This document shows, in pieces, positions 1-7,432 of a stretch of 36,556 nucleotides of DNA (positions are counted from its first letter, which is position 1; each line of letters begins with the position of its first letter). Where the stretch lies: the NCBI GenBank assembly GCA_017963805.1, contig JAGCTE010000064.1:1-36556 (forward strand). Reading direction: 5' to 3'. Position numbers and translations under genes: made by a program. Under the pieces are notes generated by a model. It searched no databases. It was not told where the DNA came from and saw only the letters and a program-made list of their open reading frames with translations. The stretch comes from a bacterium. GTDB taxonomy: Bacteria; Auribacterota; UBA3054.

Positions 1-392
1 AAGCTGCTGGGGAAGTCAAACTTGACGGGCACGAACATTTTGACGACTTCCTGCTGGAAAGCTTCCTGGCTGAAGACTTCCTCGTTGAGTTTCTTGCACC
101 AAACACACCAGTCGGAGCCGGTGAAGAGGAGGAGCAGATTGAGGTCTTTTTCCTTGGCGATCTTCTTCGCGAATTCAAAATTGACGGTCCAAATGCCTTC
201 GTCTTCCGGCATCACGGTGCCTTCCTCGGGCTCAACAGCGGTCTCGGCGGTTTCCGTGACTTCGACTTCAGTGTCGACCGCGGCGGTCTCTTCCTGAGCG
301 GGAGTTTTAACTTCGATTTTGTTCTTATCCTGCCCTTTCTGACAAGCGGTCAGAGTAAGGAGCATAGCCAGTAAGACTAAAAATGATTTCAT
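1..392 (-). CDS. Thioredoxin-like lipoprotein, 3' end cut by window
   Basis: The first 130 residues are visible; the C-terminus lies beyond the window. A lipoprotein signal (MKSFLVLLAM start, box LTAC, lipidated Cys17) is followed by an acidic, Glu/Thr-rich linker to about residue 65. A thioredoxin-like start follows, with SDWCVWCKKL at residues 93-102, so C96 and C99 form a CxxC pair. This pattern is known from thioredoxin_7/DUF255-like periplasmic proteins, which handle thiol-disulfide exchange or act as chaperones; the exact role cannot be read here. The ATG start is preceded by AAGGATA. It lies 28 bp downstream of the neighbouring lipoprotein gene on the same strand and is probably co-transcribed from the promoter near 1224-1232. 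The function beyond thioredoxin-like fold is inference. Confidence 0.8.
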   Translation of the reverse strand, partial: MKSFLVLLAMLLTLTACQKGQDKNKIEVKTPAQEETAAVDTEVEVTETAETAVEPEEGTVMPEDEGIWTVNFEFAKKIAKEKDLNLLLLFTGSDWCVWCKKLNEEVFSQEAFQQEVVKMFVPVKFDFPSS

Positions 393-420
393 ATCGTTTA
401 TCCTTGATTGATTGTTGTTC

Positions 421-1191
421 TTATTCAGCGATCTCTTTTACGGCTTCTTCCTCTTCTTCGCTCTTTTCCTGTTCGGTCTCTTCCTGCTCGGTCTCTTCCT
501 GGGCCTTCATCATCTGGCTGACGGCGGTCAATTGCGCGGAGATGTTCTGGGAGAGCTCGCTGGTCGGGTCGACGTCGATGGCGGCCTGCATGGTCTTTTC
601 AAAATTCTCGGAGTCTCCCGTCACGAGGAATTTCCTGGCTTTCAAAACCATCGCCATCTGCAGGATGGTTTTGTCCTTTTCCTCTTCTATTACGGATTCC
701 AAAAGGGCGTCGCCTTTTTCTTCCAAGCCGAGCTGGTAGCAGAGATTAGCCTTGGTTAAGTTGATGTTGCCCTTGGAGAAGGCCTGCTCTTTTTTCTCGC
801 TGATCTGCTTTTTCATTTCGGGATCGGGCAGGGATTCCAGCAATTTGTTGGCGGCGTCGAAATCTTCGGCGAAAAGAAGCGCGGTGAATTTCGCGCCGAG
901 CAGCGCTTTTTGGATGACAGAATCGTCGGCGTTCTCCTCTTTCAGGGCGTCGATCTTTTCGTTAAGAGCCTTGTAGTCGTCTTTTTCCAGGGCGTCCTTC
1001 ATCAGCTGCATGACTTCCATGGATATCTGCATGATCTTCTGGTTCATGGCGCCGGCCTGCTGGGATTCTTCCGAATTTTCGACCGCGGCTTCTCCGTTTG
1101 ACGGGGCTTGGGCGTTCGGCTCGTTAGTCTTAGCTTTGCAGGCGGCTAAGATGAAGACCAAAGAAAGGGCTAAAAGCAAAAGTTTTTTCAT
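421..1191 (-). CDS. Lipoprotein with helical (TPR-like) body and acidic tail
   Basis: The protein has 256 residues. A lipoprotein signal ends in LAAC (Cys18). A helix-rich body follows, with alternating Lys/Glu/Ala/Leu that looks like degenerate TPR units. The C-terminal tail (about the last 25 residues) is very Glu-rich. I chose the ATG at 1191 because GGAG lies 8 bases upstream; an in-frame TTG at 1203 would add only four residues and would overlap that ribosome site. A promoter-like TGCTAAAAT lies 33 bases upstream of the start. It is first in a two-gene unit with the thioredoxin-like lipoprotein. I do not recognise a specific family; an envelope scaffold or helper role is a guess. Confidence 0.8.
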   Translation of the reverse strand: MKKLLLLALSLVFILAACKAKTNEPNAQAPSNGEAAVENSEESQQAGAMNQKIMQISMEVMQLMKDALEKDDYKALNEKIDALKEENADDSVIQKALLGAKFTALLFAEDFDAANKLLESLPDPEMKKQISEKKEQAFSKGNINLTKANLCYQLGLEEKGDALLESVIEEEKDKTILQMAMVLKARKFLVTGDSENFEKTMQAAIDVDPTSELSQNISAQLTAVSQMMKAQEETEQEETEQEKSEEEEEAVKEIAE

Positions 1192-1223
1192 GTTTATCTC
1201 CAAATTTTTAGATTAACTTTAAT

Positions 1224-1232
1224 ATTTTAGCA
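1224..1232 (-). promoter_or_regulatory. Extended -10 promoter for the two lipoprotein genes
   Basis: Minus-strand TGCTAAAAT lies between the permease stop at 1253 and the lipoprotein start at 1191. The predicted transcript start is near 1217, giving a 26-nt leader that includes GGAG. No convincing -35 hexamer is seen at 17 bp. The same motif recurs upstream of cdaA, panB and the acetylesterase gene. Confidence 0.6.
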
Positions 1233-1252
1233 TAATTGGATATGGATTTGGC

Positions 1253-2929
1253 TCAATTGGATGATCCGCGGAATATTTCGCCCATCTTTTTCCCGAGCAG
1301 AGCCCCGGAAACGATAAGGCAGCCGCCCAAAAGGACCATGCCTATTACGCCCATGGCGGAAGCGATGCAGGGCCCGTCGCCTAAGCGCATGTTAAGGGCG
1401 TAGATGGTCTTGGATATGGGGTAATCCCACTCCCTGGCCGCCAGAAGGATGGTCGCCCCCACTTCGAACATGCAGAAGGCGAAAGTCAAGATCGCCCCGG
1501 CCGCTATGTGCGTCGAAAGCAGGGGGAGCGTTATGTCTTTTGTTACGCGCGCAAATCCGGCGCCCAGGCTTCTTGCCGCCTCTTCCATCGCCTCGCCTAT
1601 GTGCTGGAAGCCCGCGTAAACGGAACGCACGATATAGGGAAGCCTTCTGACGCTGTAGCAGATGATGAGCAGCGCGGTAGGATCCTTAAGGGGGTCCAAT
1701 CTCGTTCCGGAGAAGGCGGAAAGGTAGGAGAAGGCCAGCACGATGCCTGGCACCGCCAAAGGCAGCATGATGAGCGCGTCAAGCGCTTCGCGCCACCAGC
1801 CTTTGTTGCGGGCAAGGAGGTATCCGACCATTATGCCAAGAATTATGTCGCAGGATGTGGCCGCCGAACTAAGGAAAAGGGAATTGCGGATGCCGGAAAC
1901 GGCGAGCTTGTGCGTAAAGGCCCCGACGAAGTGGCGGGTGGTGTAGGTTTCCGGCAGGATCGACATGAACCATTTGTCGGATACGGCTACGAGAATGACG
2001 CTGATGTGCGGCATGAGGGCCAAAAGAGTGACTACCGCAAGGAAAGCGTAGACGAAAACGAGCGCGGGCACCCCAAGCTTTTTGCCAGCCGTCCCCTGCG
2101 CGCCCTTGGAAGTGGAGATGACCCTAACGTCCTTGGAAAGCGCCTTGCTGATCAAAAAGAAAACGCAGGTGCTGATAAGCATAAGGAGAACCAGGGCGTA
2201 GCCCACGGCGTTGGAGTGCATGTCTGTCACGCGGTCGAAAATGTTGACGGCCAGGCAATTTCTAAATTCGAAGATAAGGGGCGTTCCCAGATCCGTGAAG
2301 GCCCAGATGAAGACCAATATGGCGCCCGCGAAATAGCCAGGCAGGAAGAGCGGAAGAATAATTTTGCGCCAGATGGTAAGCGGTTTGGCGCCCGTCATCC
2401 TCGCCGCTTCCAAGAGCGATTCGTCAAGGCTCGCCAAAGAGGCCGTCACGTTAAGGTACATGATGGGATAAAGGTGCAGCGCTTCCAAAAGCACCACTCC
2501 GAAGAGTCCCCCGCCGCCCAGAAAGTCGACGCTCGGAATACCAAAGCTATTCAGGATCAGGTTGACGGAGCCGCAGCGCGCGAAAAGGTAGCGCATGCCA
2601 AGGGCGCCCACAAAAGGCGGCATGATCATCGGCAGAAGCACGAGCCCGGAAAACAGCCGCTGCAGAGGGAAAGTCGCGCGTGTGAAAAAATAAGCCAAAG
2701 GCAGGCTTATGAAGGTCGTGAGCGCCGTTACGGCGACGCCTATGAAAAGGCTGTTGAAAAAGGAGGCCCTGATGCTTTGGTTCTGGAAGACCGCCGCGAG
2801 GTAAGCGAAAGTAAAATGCTCCCCGTCCCAGACGGAGGACTTCAGTATCCCGAACAAAGGAAAGATCAGGAAGGCGAAGAAGAAGAGCGCGAGCGCCGAA
2901 ACAAAAATGTAAAAGGGAGCCTTGCGCAT
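1253..2929 (-). CDS. ABC transporter permease with two fused permease domains (iron(III)/FbpB-ThiP type)
   Basis: The protein has 558 residues and many hydrophobic segments arranged as two BPD_transp_1 halves in one chain, as in FbpB/ThiP-type importers. Both cytoplasmic coupling loops are visible: EAARMTGA at 174-181 and EEAARSLGAG at 449-458, each followed by the usual basic/proline stretch that docks on the ATPase. Such proteins import Fe(III), thiamine, phosphonate or similar small ligands handed over by a periplasmic binding protein; the sequence does not decide the substrate. The start lies one base after the stop of the ATPase gene, with GGGGAA just upstream. It is the last gene of the cdaA operon. 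No binding-protein gene is seen next to it, which is unusual for this transporter class. Confidence 0.88.
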   Translation of the reverse strand: MRKAPFYIFVSALALFFFAFLIFPLFGILKSSVWDGEHFTFAYLAAVFQNQSIRASFFNSLFIGVAVTALTTFISLPLAYFFTRATFPLQRLFSGLVLLPMIMPPFVGALGMRYLFARCGSVNLILNSFGIPSVDFLGGGGLFGVVLLEALHLYPIMYLNVTASLASLDESLLEAARMTGAKPLTIWRKIILPLFLPGYFAGAILVFIWAFTDLGTPLIFEFRNCLAVNIFDRVTDMHSNAVGYALVLLMLISTCVFFLISKALSKDVRVISTSKGAQGTAGKKLGVPALVFVYAFLAVVTLLALMPHISVILVAVSDKWFMSILPETYTTRHFVGAFTHKLAVSGIRNSLFLSSAATSCDIILGIMVGYLLARNKGWWREALDALIMLPLAVPGIVLAFSYLSAFSGTRLDPLKDPTALLIICYSVRRLPYIVRSVYAGFQHIGEAMEEAARSLGAGFARVTKDITLPLLSTHIAAGAILTFAFCMFEVGATILLAAREWDYPISKTIYALNMRLGDGPCIASAMGVIGMVLLGGCLIVSGALLGKKMGEIFRGSSN

Positions 2930-2930
2930 C

Positions 2931-3986
2931 TTATTCCCCGTAGGCCATGATGTCCTTGGTTTCAGGCCAGACTTTTACGGTTTCGCCGACTTTGAGACCG
3001 GACGCGGAGAGCGTTTCCAAAAGCAGCGTCTCCCCTTTCGCTTCCAGAACGAGCTGGGTGATGTCGCCGAGGAAATTGTTTTCCTTTATCTTCGCCGCGA
3101 AATGCGGGCTGTCCTCGTTGCCGGACAAGGAGAGATCCTCGGGGCGGACGCTTATGGTGAGCGCTTTCCCTGTCTCCAGTCCCACGGCCCGGTCAGAGGC
3201 AATTTCGCACGCGCCCCAGGGCGTCTCTATTTCCCAGGCGCTCTCTTTCTTCTTAAGGGCCCTGCCTTTCAGAAAGTTCGTCTCGCCCAGGAAGCCCGCG
3301 GCGAATTTGGTGGCCGGGGATCTGTAGAGTTCCGTCGGGCTGCCAAGCTGCGCAAGCTTTCCCTCGTGCATAAGGGCGACTCTGTTAGCCAGCGACAGCG
3401 CCTCCTTCTGGTCGTGCGTGACGTAGATCATGGTAAGTCCGAGCTCCTTGTGTATGCGCCTGAGTTCGGAGCGCATTTCCAGCCTAAGGTTGGCGTCAAG
3501 GTTGGAGAGCGGTTCGTCCAGAAGAACGAGCTTCGGCTCGATGACGAGCGCCCTGGCGAGCGCCACCCTTTGCTGCTGGCCGCCGCTCAGTTCGGCGGGA
3601 TAGCGCTTTTCCAATCCCTCCAGCTTCACGTCCCTAAGGACCTTCGCGACTTTTTTCTTGATCTCATCCTTGGCAAGCTTTTTGACCAAGAGACCGAAGG
3701 CCACGTTGTCATAGACCGTCATGTGCGGCCAAAGCGCGTAATTCTGGAAGACCAATCCGACTCCCCTTTTCTCCGCGGGAAGCTTCGTTACGTCCTCGCC
3801 GTCCATTATTATCCTCCCCTCGTCGGGATCGGCAAGGCCGGAAATTATCCTAAGAAGCGTCGATTTGCCGCAGCCCGAGGAACCGAGAAGGAAGAAGAAT
3901 TCGCCCTGCTCCACCTCGAACGAGATGCCCTTGAGGACCTCCAAACGGCCGAAGCTTTTCTTTACGTTTTCGATTATGAGACTCAT
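2931..3986 (-). CDS. ABC transporter ATP-binding protein (FbpC/PotA type)
   Basis: The 351-residue ATPase has all motifs intact: Walker A GSSGCGKST at 35-43, Q-loop Q81, signature LSGGQQQR at 133-140, Walker B VLLDEP at 154-159, D-loop about 160-164 and switch His191. The roughly 110 C-terminal residues look like the TOBE (OB-fold) regulatory domain of the FbpC/PotA/MalK group. It energises the two-domain permease that follows one base later. Its ATG overlaps the coaX stop (ATGA), so translation is probably coupled. Substrate class (ferric iron, polyamine or other) cannot be fixed without the missing binding protein; the pairing with a ThiP/FbpB-type permease favours iron or a similar ligand. 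Confidence 0.93.
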   Translation of the reverse strand: MSLIIENVKKSFGRLEVLKGISFEVEQGEFFFLLGSSGCGKSTLLRIISGLADPDEGRIIMDGEDVTKLPAEKRGVGLVFQNYALWPHMTVYDNVAFGLLVKKLAKDEIKKKVAKVLRDVKLEGLEKRYPAELSGGQQQRVALARALVIEPKLVLLDEPLSNLDANLRLEMRSELRRIHKELGLTMIYVTHDQKEALSLANRVALMHEGKLAQLGSPTELYRSPATKFAAGFLGETNFLKGRALKKKESAWEIETPWGACEIASDRAVGLETGKALTISVRPEDLSLSGNEDSPHFAAKIKENNFLGDITQLVLEAKGETLLLETLSASGLKVGETVKVWPETKDIMAYGE

Positions 3987-4750
3987 GATTTCGTTTCGTC
4001 GAGGTAAAACCTTTCCAGGGCCTTCAGGGTAAAGTCGGGATCGTACTCGGCTTTTCTAAAACTTTGATTCACGGCTTTGTGGTAAAGCTCGGCTCCGCCG
4101 CCCGTGAAAACGATCCTTTTGAACTTTCTTTTCAGCACTTCCTTTTCGGTCTTCCTTATCAGTTCGATCAAGCCGAGAACGAGCACGGAGCCTATGCCGT
4201 TCTTCATGGCGCGCTCGGAATTGTTCCCGAAAAGCCCGTCCGTGCTTTCGGGATATTCCAATCCTTTCAGCTGGGCGGTCTTCTCGCTTAGACTCTGCCA
4301 CTGCAAACGCGCTCCGGGAACGATGACGCCGCCGATGAAAGATCCCGATCGGTCCAATATCTCCGTTGTCAAAGCCGTGCCGGCGTCTACGCTTATGGCC
4401 GGGAATTCCCCCTTGCTGTAGAGCAGATAGGCGTTGGCGGCCCTGTCGGCGCCCGGCGTCATGCCCTTTACGGTTATTTTGTTGGGAAGCTTAAGGGATA
4501 CCTTCTCCCAAGTCAGCTGGACAACGCGAAGCCTAGGATCGAGCTTTTTCAAAGAGGCCTTGATCTCTTTGCTTCTTTTGGGAACGACGGAAGCGAAGAC
4601 GCAGCCGTCTATATTTTTCTCCTTGAGCACGGATCCCAAAGACTCGGCGGAAAGATCCTCAAGATGTCCCTTGCGGATCACCTTTCCATCGCGCAGAATC
4701 GCGTAGGAGACTCTCGTGTTCCCTATGTCAACGGCAAGAACGCGGCCCAT
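3983..4750 (-). CDS. coaX: Type III pantothenate kinase
   Basis: The 255-residue protein is an ASKHA-fold pantothenate kinase, which makes 4'-phosphopantothenate from pantothenate and ATP, the first committed step to coenzyme A. Visible motifs are the phosphate loop DIGNT at 8-12, GADR at 100-103, DAGTA at 122-126 and a C-terminal TGGG. Length matches the family (about 250-260). I chose the ATG at 4750; an in-frame TTG at 4756 would overlap the upstream stop and adds two residues. The stop overlaps the ATPase start by four bases. Type III kinases are typically not feedback-inhibited by CoA. panB, another gene of this pathway, lies 17 kb away in a separate operon. Confidence 0.93.
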   Translation of the reverse strand: MGRVLAVDIGNTRVSYAILRDGKVIRKGHLEDLSAESLGSVLKEKNIDGCVFASVVPKRSKEIKASLKKLDPRLRVVQLTWEKVSLKLPNKITVKGMTPGADRAANAYLLYSKGEFPAISVDAGTALTTEILDRSGSFIGGVIVPGARLQWQSLSEKTAQLKGLEYPESTDGLFGNNSERAMKNGIGSVLVLGLIELIRKTEKEVLKRKFKRIVFTGGGAELYHKAVNQSFRKAEYDPDFTLKALERFYLDETKS

Positions 4751-4752
4751 TC

Positions 4753-5139
4753 TCAAAGCGTCAGAGGGAAATCGAAAGTTAGAATGCCGCCGCCGCGGTA
4801 AATTTTCACCTTGGTCGTTTTCTGGCCTTCCACAGCAAGGAAAGCCCTGGCGAAAGACTCCTTGTCAAAGACCTGCTCGTCGCCTATCTGCAAAAGGATG
4901 TCGCCGGTTCTGATATGGGCGGCCGCCGCGGACGAGCCCTGCTCGACGTTGGCGATGTACATCCCGTCGATGCCGGGGAGCCCTGTTTCCTCCCTTAAAA
5001 CGGCGTCAAGCCCCACGGCCATCATGCCGCTTGATAGGCAGCGCTCCATGTAAATGGTGTTGTAATCAATGTTCTCGTCCGGCGTTGACGCGCAGCCGAA
5101 AAGCAGAAAAGCCAACAAAAGCAGCGTAAAAAATCTCAT
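4753..5139 (-). CDS. Small PDZ-domain lipoprotein
   Basis: The protein has 128 residues. A lipoprotein signal ends in LFGC (Cys16). A linker of about 35 residues follows, then a single PDZ domain covering roughly residues 45-128, with the typical motif IRTGDILLQIGDE and a hydrophobic C-terminal strand. No protease domain is attached, so it is probably a peptide-binding adaptor at a membrane. The ATG at 5139 has GGGGAG six bases upstream; an ATG at 5145, overlapping the sugar transferase stop as ATGA, is the alternative. The gene sits between the sugar transferase and coaX in the cdaA operon. Its partner is not evident. Confidence 0.82.
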   Translation of the reverse strand: MRFFTLLLLAFLLFGCASTPDENIDYNTIYMERCLSSGMMAVGLDAVLREETGLPGIDGMYIANVEQGSSAAAAHIRTGDILLQIGDEQVFDKESFARAFLAVEGQKTTKVKIYRGGGILTFDFPLTL

Positions 5140-5141
5140 AA

Positions 5142-6557
5142 TCATCTCCCCGATCCCTTGAGGACCGTTATGACCGTTTTGAAAAGTATCTTAACGTCCA
5201 AAAGAAGCGTCCAATTGTCAACGTACTCCAAGTCCAGGCTTATCCAGCGCTCGATTGGGAGCGTGTGTCGCCCGCTGACCTGCCAGAGGCCCGTCATGCC
5301 GGGCTTCATCGAGAGGCGGCGCCTTTCGCCGGGAGCGAAATGCTCGACTTCCTCGGGAAGACTGGGCCTCGGCCCCACAAGGCTCATGGAGCCAAGAACG
5401 ACGTTCAAGAGCTGCGGCAGCTCGTCCAAGGAAAAGCGGCGCAGAAAACGGCCGATCGGAGTCACCCTCGGGTCCCTTTCCATCTTGAAAGCCCAGCCCT
5501 CGACTTCGTTTCGGCTCATGAGCTCTTCTTTCATTTCCTCGGCGTCCGCGACCATCGAGCGGAACTTGTAGAGCGTGAAAAGGTGCCCGTTGCGCCCGAC
5601 TCTCGTCTGGCGCCAGAAGACCGGACCTTTGCTGCTCTGCTTTACCAATATCGCGATGATGAGGAACAAAGGCGAAAGCAAAATAAGCAGGATAAAAGCG
5701 AACACCTTGTCGAAGATCAGTTTCACCGTAAGGGCGCCGAGGTCCGGGGAAGTCTTGTTCAAAGACAGCGCGTTGACGCCTTCGCTTTTCGAGACCGCGA
5801 TCCTCTCGAAGCCCTTGTCGGTCGGGAAATAGCAGACCGTCTGCAGCCCCATGACGCCGCCGGCCTTGATAAGAGGCCAGAAGCGGAACAGCTCTTCCAA
5901 AGGACAGAAGCAGGCGATCTCGTCCACCTCGCCCTCTATGAGGGCCTTTGTCAGCGTCTCCTCGTCCAGTCCTTCCAAACTCAGGACCCTGACCTGCTTC
6001 GCGCCCCACTCGCTGTAGCGCTCAAGCGTCAGCCTTTCCTCTTCGCTCTCCAATCCCTTCCTCAGGATGAGCAGATGGAAATCGTCCTGCCTGTCTTTCA
6101 TGACGCGGTAGCGCCTCAGGAAAAGTTCTTTCAATTCCAAAAGCCCGGCCGTAAGGAAGGCCGTGCCGACGATAACGATACGGGCGGTGTATTCAAGCTT
6201 GAAGACGAAGATGAAGGTCATCAAAACGACCGTGGCGAGAAGCGAGCCCTGAAGGATCAAGATTCTCCTTCCCTTCCAGTCGCGCTGGCGCTCCGTGTCA
6301 TAAAGCCCGTAGTGCCCGAGGCAGAGCGGCCAAACCAGCATGCAGGAAGGCAGCGTCCACAAAAGCTCCTTCAAAAAGAAGCCCTCCTCGTAGGGCGGGA
6401 TGGCCGGGAACCAAAGCGGAATGCCGGACGCGTTGCTGGCGTACCAGCTCGACAAAGCGAAACGCAAAGCGTAGGCCAGCAGCAACCCTAAGGCGGCGCA
6501 GATCGCGTCGCTCCACATCATCAGACGGAGGTACGAATATTGTCTGTGGTAGAGCAT
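5142..6557 (-). CDS. Polyprenyl-phosphate hexose-1-phosphate transferase (exopolysaccharide initiation)
   Basis: The 471-residue protein has an N-terminal block of about four membrane helices, a cytoplasmic nucleotide-binding-like middle region (about 145-275) and a C-terminal bacterial sugar transferase domain (about 285-471). The last domain shows the hydrophobic hairpin, FWRQTRVG, LYKFRSM, then RDPRVTPIGRFLRR, SLDELPQ and SLVGPRP, all typical of the WbaP/UndPP-glycosyl-1-phosphate transferase family. Such enzymes load the first sugar phosphate on undecaprenyl phosphate for capsule, exopolysaccharide or O-antigen synthesis. The gene follows the cdaA stop directly (TAA then ATG), so the two are co-translated. 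No further glycosyltransferases or flippase are seen here. Confidence 0.93.
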   Translation of the reverse strand: MLYHRQYSYLRLMMWSDAICAALGLLLAYALRFALSSWYASNASGIPLWFPAIPPYEEGFFLKELLWTLPSCMLVWPLCLGHYGLYDTERQRDWKGRRILILQGSLLATVVLMTFIFVFKLEYTARIVIVGTAFLTAGLLELKELFLRRYRVMKDRQDDFHLLILRKGLESEEERLTLERYSEWGAKQVRVLSLEGLDEETLTKALIEGEVDEIACFCPLEELFRFWPLIKAGGVMGLQTVCYFPTDKGFERIAVSKSEGVNALSLNKTSPDLGALTVKLIFDKVFAFILLILLSPLFLIIAILVKQSSKGPVFWRQTRVGRNGHLFTLYKFRSMVADAEEMKEELMSRNEVEGWAFKMERDPRVTPIGRFLRRFSLDELPQLLNVVLGSMSLVGPRPSLPEEVEHFAPGERRRLSMKPGMTGLWQVSGRHTLPIERWISLDLEYVDNWTLLLDVKILFKTVITVLKGSGR

Positions 6558-7334
6558 TTAGGCGTAAACTTCCAAAAGACGCTTCAGAAGGCCGGAAGCG
6601 GGAACGTTCCTGTCCCAGCGCCCGTCCTCGAAAAGCGAGATATGCCCGGTCTCCTCGGAAACGCAGATGACCAGAGCGTCGGTCTCCTCGCTAAGTCCCA
6701 ATCCGGCGCAATGCCTCGTGCCCATAAGCTGGGCAAGCTGCTTGGTGCTAAGCGGCACGTGGCAGGCCGCCGCGTGTATCTTGCGGCCTATCACGAGGAC
6801 CGCGCCGTCGTGAAGCGGGGATTTCGGATAAAAAATGTTCAAAAGCAGGGGCGCGGAAATGTCGGCGTCTATCACTACTCCGCTCGGCGCGACGTATCCG
6901 TGCAGCCCGACGTGGCGCTCGATGGCGATCAAAGCTCCGCACTTCTGCTCGGAAAGGGCGACGACCGCGTTGTAGATCTCCCTGACGGGGGCGTTCGTCT
7001 GCTTCGTCCTCTTGAAGGTCGTGTTCTTGCCAAGCTCGGTAAGCCCGCGCCTGAGTTCCGGCGCGAACAGAATGACGATGCAGATGACGATGGAGGGCAG
7101 AAGATCGGATATGAGCGTCCTGATCGTCATAAGGGGCAGAACGTTCGCCAGAATATAGACCAAAGCCAGGACGCACAATCCCTTCAGCAGCGAGACCGTG
7201 CGCGTCCTGGAAGCGAACGAGATGATAAGGTAAAAGACCGTAGCCATTACCAATATCTCGACGATATCCCACATCCCGGGATGCAGGATAGCTATGAACC
7301 GGCGCAGCTGCGCCATAGATAGCAAATGATTCAT
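6558..7334 (-). CDS. cdaA: Diadenylate cyclase (c-di-AMP synthase), CdaA type
   Basis: The 258-residue protein has three N-terminal membrane helices (about 22-40, 46-66 and 78-90) and a DisA_N/DAC domain from about 115. The DAC domain condenses two ATP into cyclic di-AMP. DGA is at 176-178. The second active-site motif, normally RHR, reads RHC at 207-209 within [15 protein letters not shown]. The usual partner gene cdaR (YbbR repeats) is absent; a sugar transferase follows instead. The ATG at 7334 has no Shine-Dalgarno sequence and coincides with the transcript start predicted from the TGCTAAAAT promoter, suggesting a leaderless mRNA. A later in-frame ATG lies at 7316. Confidence 0.93.
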   Translation of the reverse strand: MNHLLSMAQLRRFIAILHPGMWDIVEILVMATVFYLIISFASRTRTVSLLKGLCVLALVYILANVLPLMTIRTLISDLLPSIVICIVILFAPELRRGLTELGKNTTFKRTKQTNAPVREIYNAVVALSEQKCGALIAIERHVGLHGYVAPSGVVIDADISAPLLLNIFYPKSPLHDGAVLVIGRKIHAAACHVPLSTKQLAQLMGTRHCAGLGLSEETDALVICVSEETGHISLFEDGRWDRNVPASGLLKRLLEVYA

Positions 7335-7340
7335 ATATAC

Positions 7341-7349
7341 ATTTTAGCA
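7341..7349 (-). promoter_or_regulatory. Extended -10 promoter of cdaA, predicted leaderless start
   Basis: Minus-strand TGCTAAAAT has its hexamer at 7346 down to 7341. Counting the usual six bases to the start of transcription places +1 on the A of the cdaA ATG (7334). No -35 match is seen 17 bp upstream. Confidence 0.6.
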
Positions 7350-7367
7350 AAAAATCGGCTCTCATCG

Positions 7368-7427
7368 CCCCCTTGAATTTGAAGGGGGATTTTGACACAA
7401 TTTTCCTGTATAACCAATCCCCCTTCA
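7368..7427. promoter_or_regulatory. Competing inverted repeats before guaA
   Basis: Three related C/G-run blocks lie between cdaA and guaA. CCCCCTT (7368-7374) can pair with AAGGGGG (7382-7388). The same G-run block, TGAAGGGGGATT (7380-7391), can instead pair perfectly over 12 bp with AATCCCCCTTCA (7416-7427), five bases before the guaA ATG. The two stems exclude each other. The 24-base loop of the longer stem holds TTGACA (7392-7397) and TATAAC (7409-7414), but they are only 11 bp apart. It could be a switch in the guaA leader or a DNA operator; the function is inferred. Confidence 0.5.
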
Positions 7428-7432
7428 CGACT

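Noticed and set aside
1508-2950. 480-codon open frame on the plus strand
   Set aside because: It lies wholly opposite the permease gene. Its product is very rich in Arg, Lys, Glu and Gly with no domain, as expected for the antisense frame of a GC-rich gene.
2922-4007. 361-codon open frame on the plus strand
   Set aside because: Antisense to the ABC ATPase, which has every family motif. The antisense product has none.
5265-6491. 408-codon open frame on the plus strand
   Set aside because: Antisense to the sugar transferase, whose motifs are complete.
7392-7414. TTGACA and TATAAC as the guaA promoter
   Set aside because: Only 11 bp apart, too close for a normal sigma-70 promoter. Kept only as a remark in the repeat entry.
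7373-7432. Upstream TTG start for guaA
   Set aside because: The added residues do not resemble any GuaA, and the codons lie in the inverted repeats. The ATG at 7433 begins at the usual first strand of the domain.
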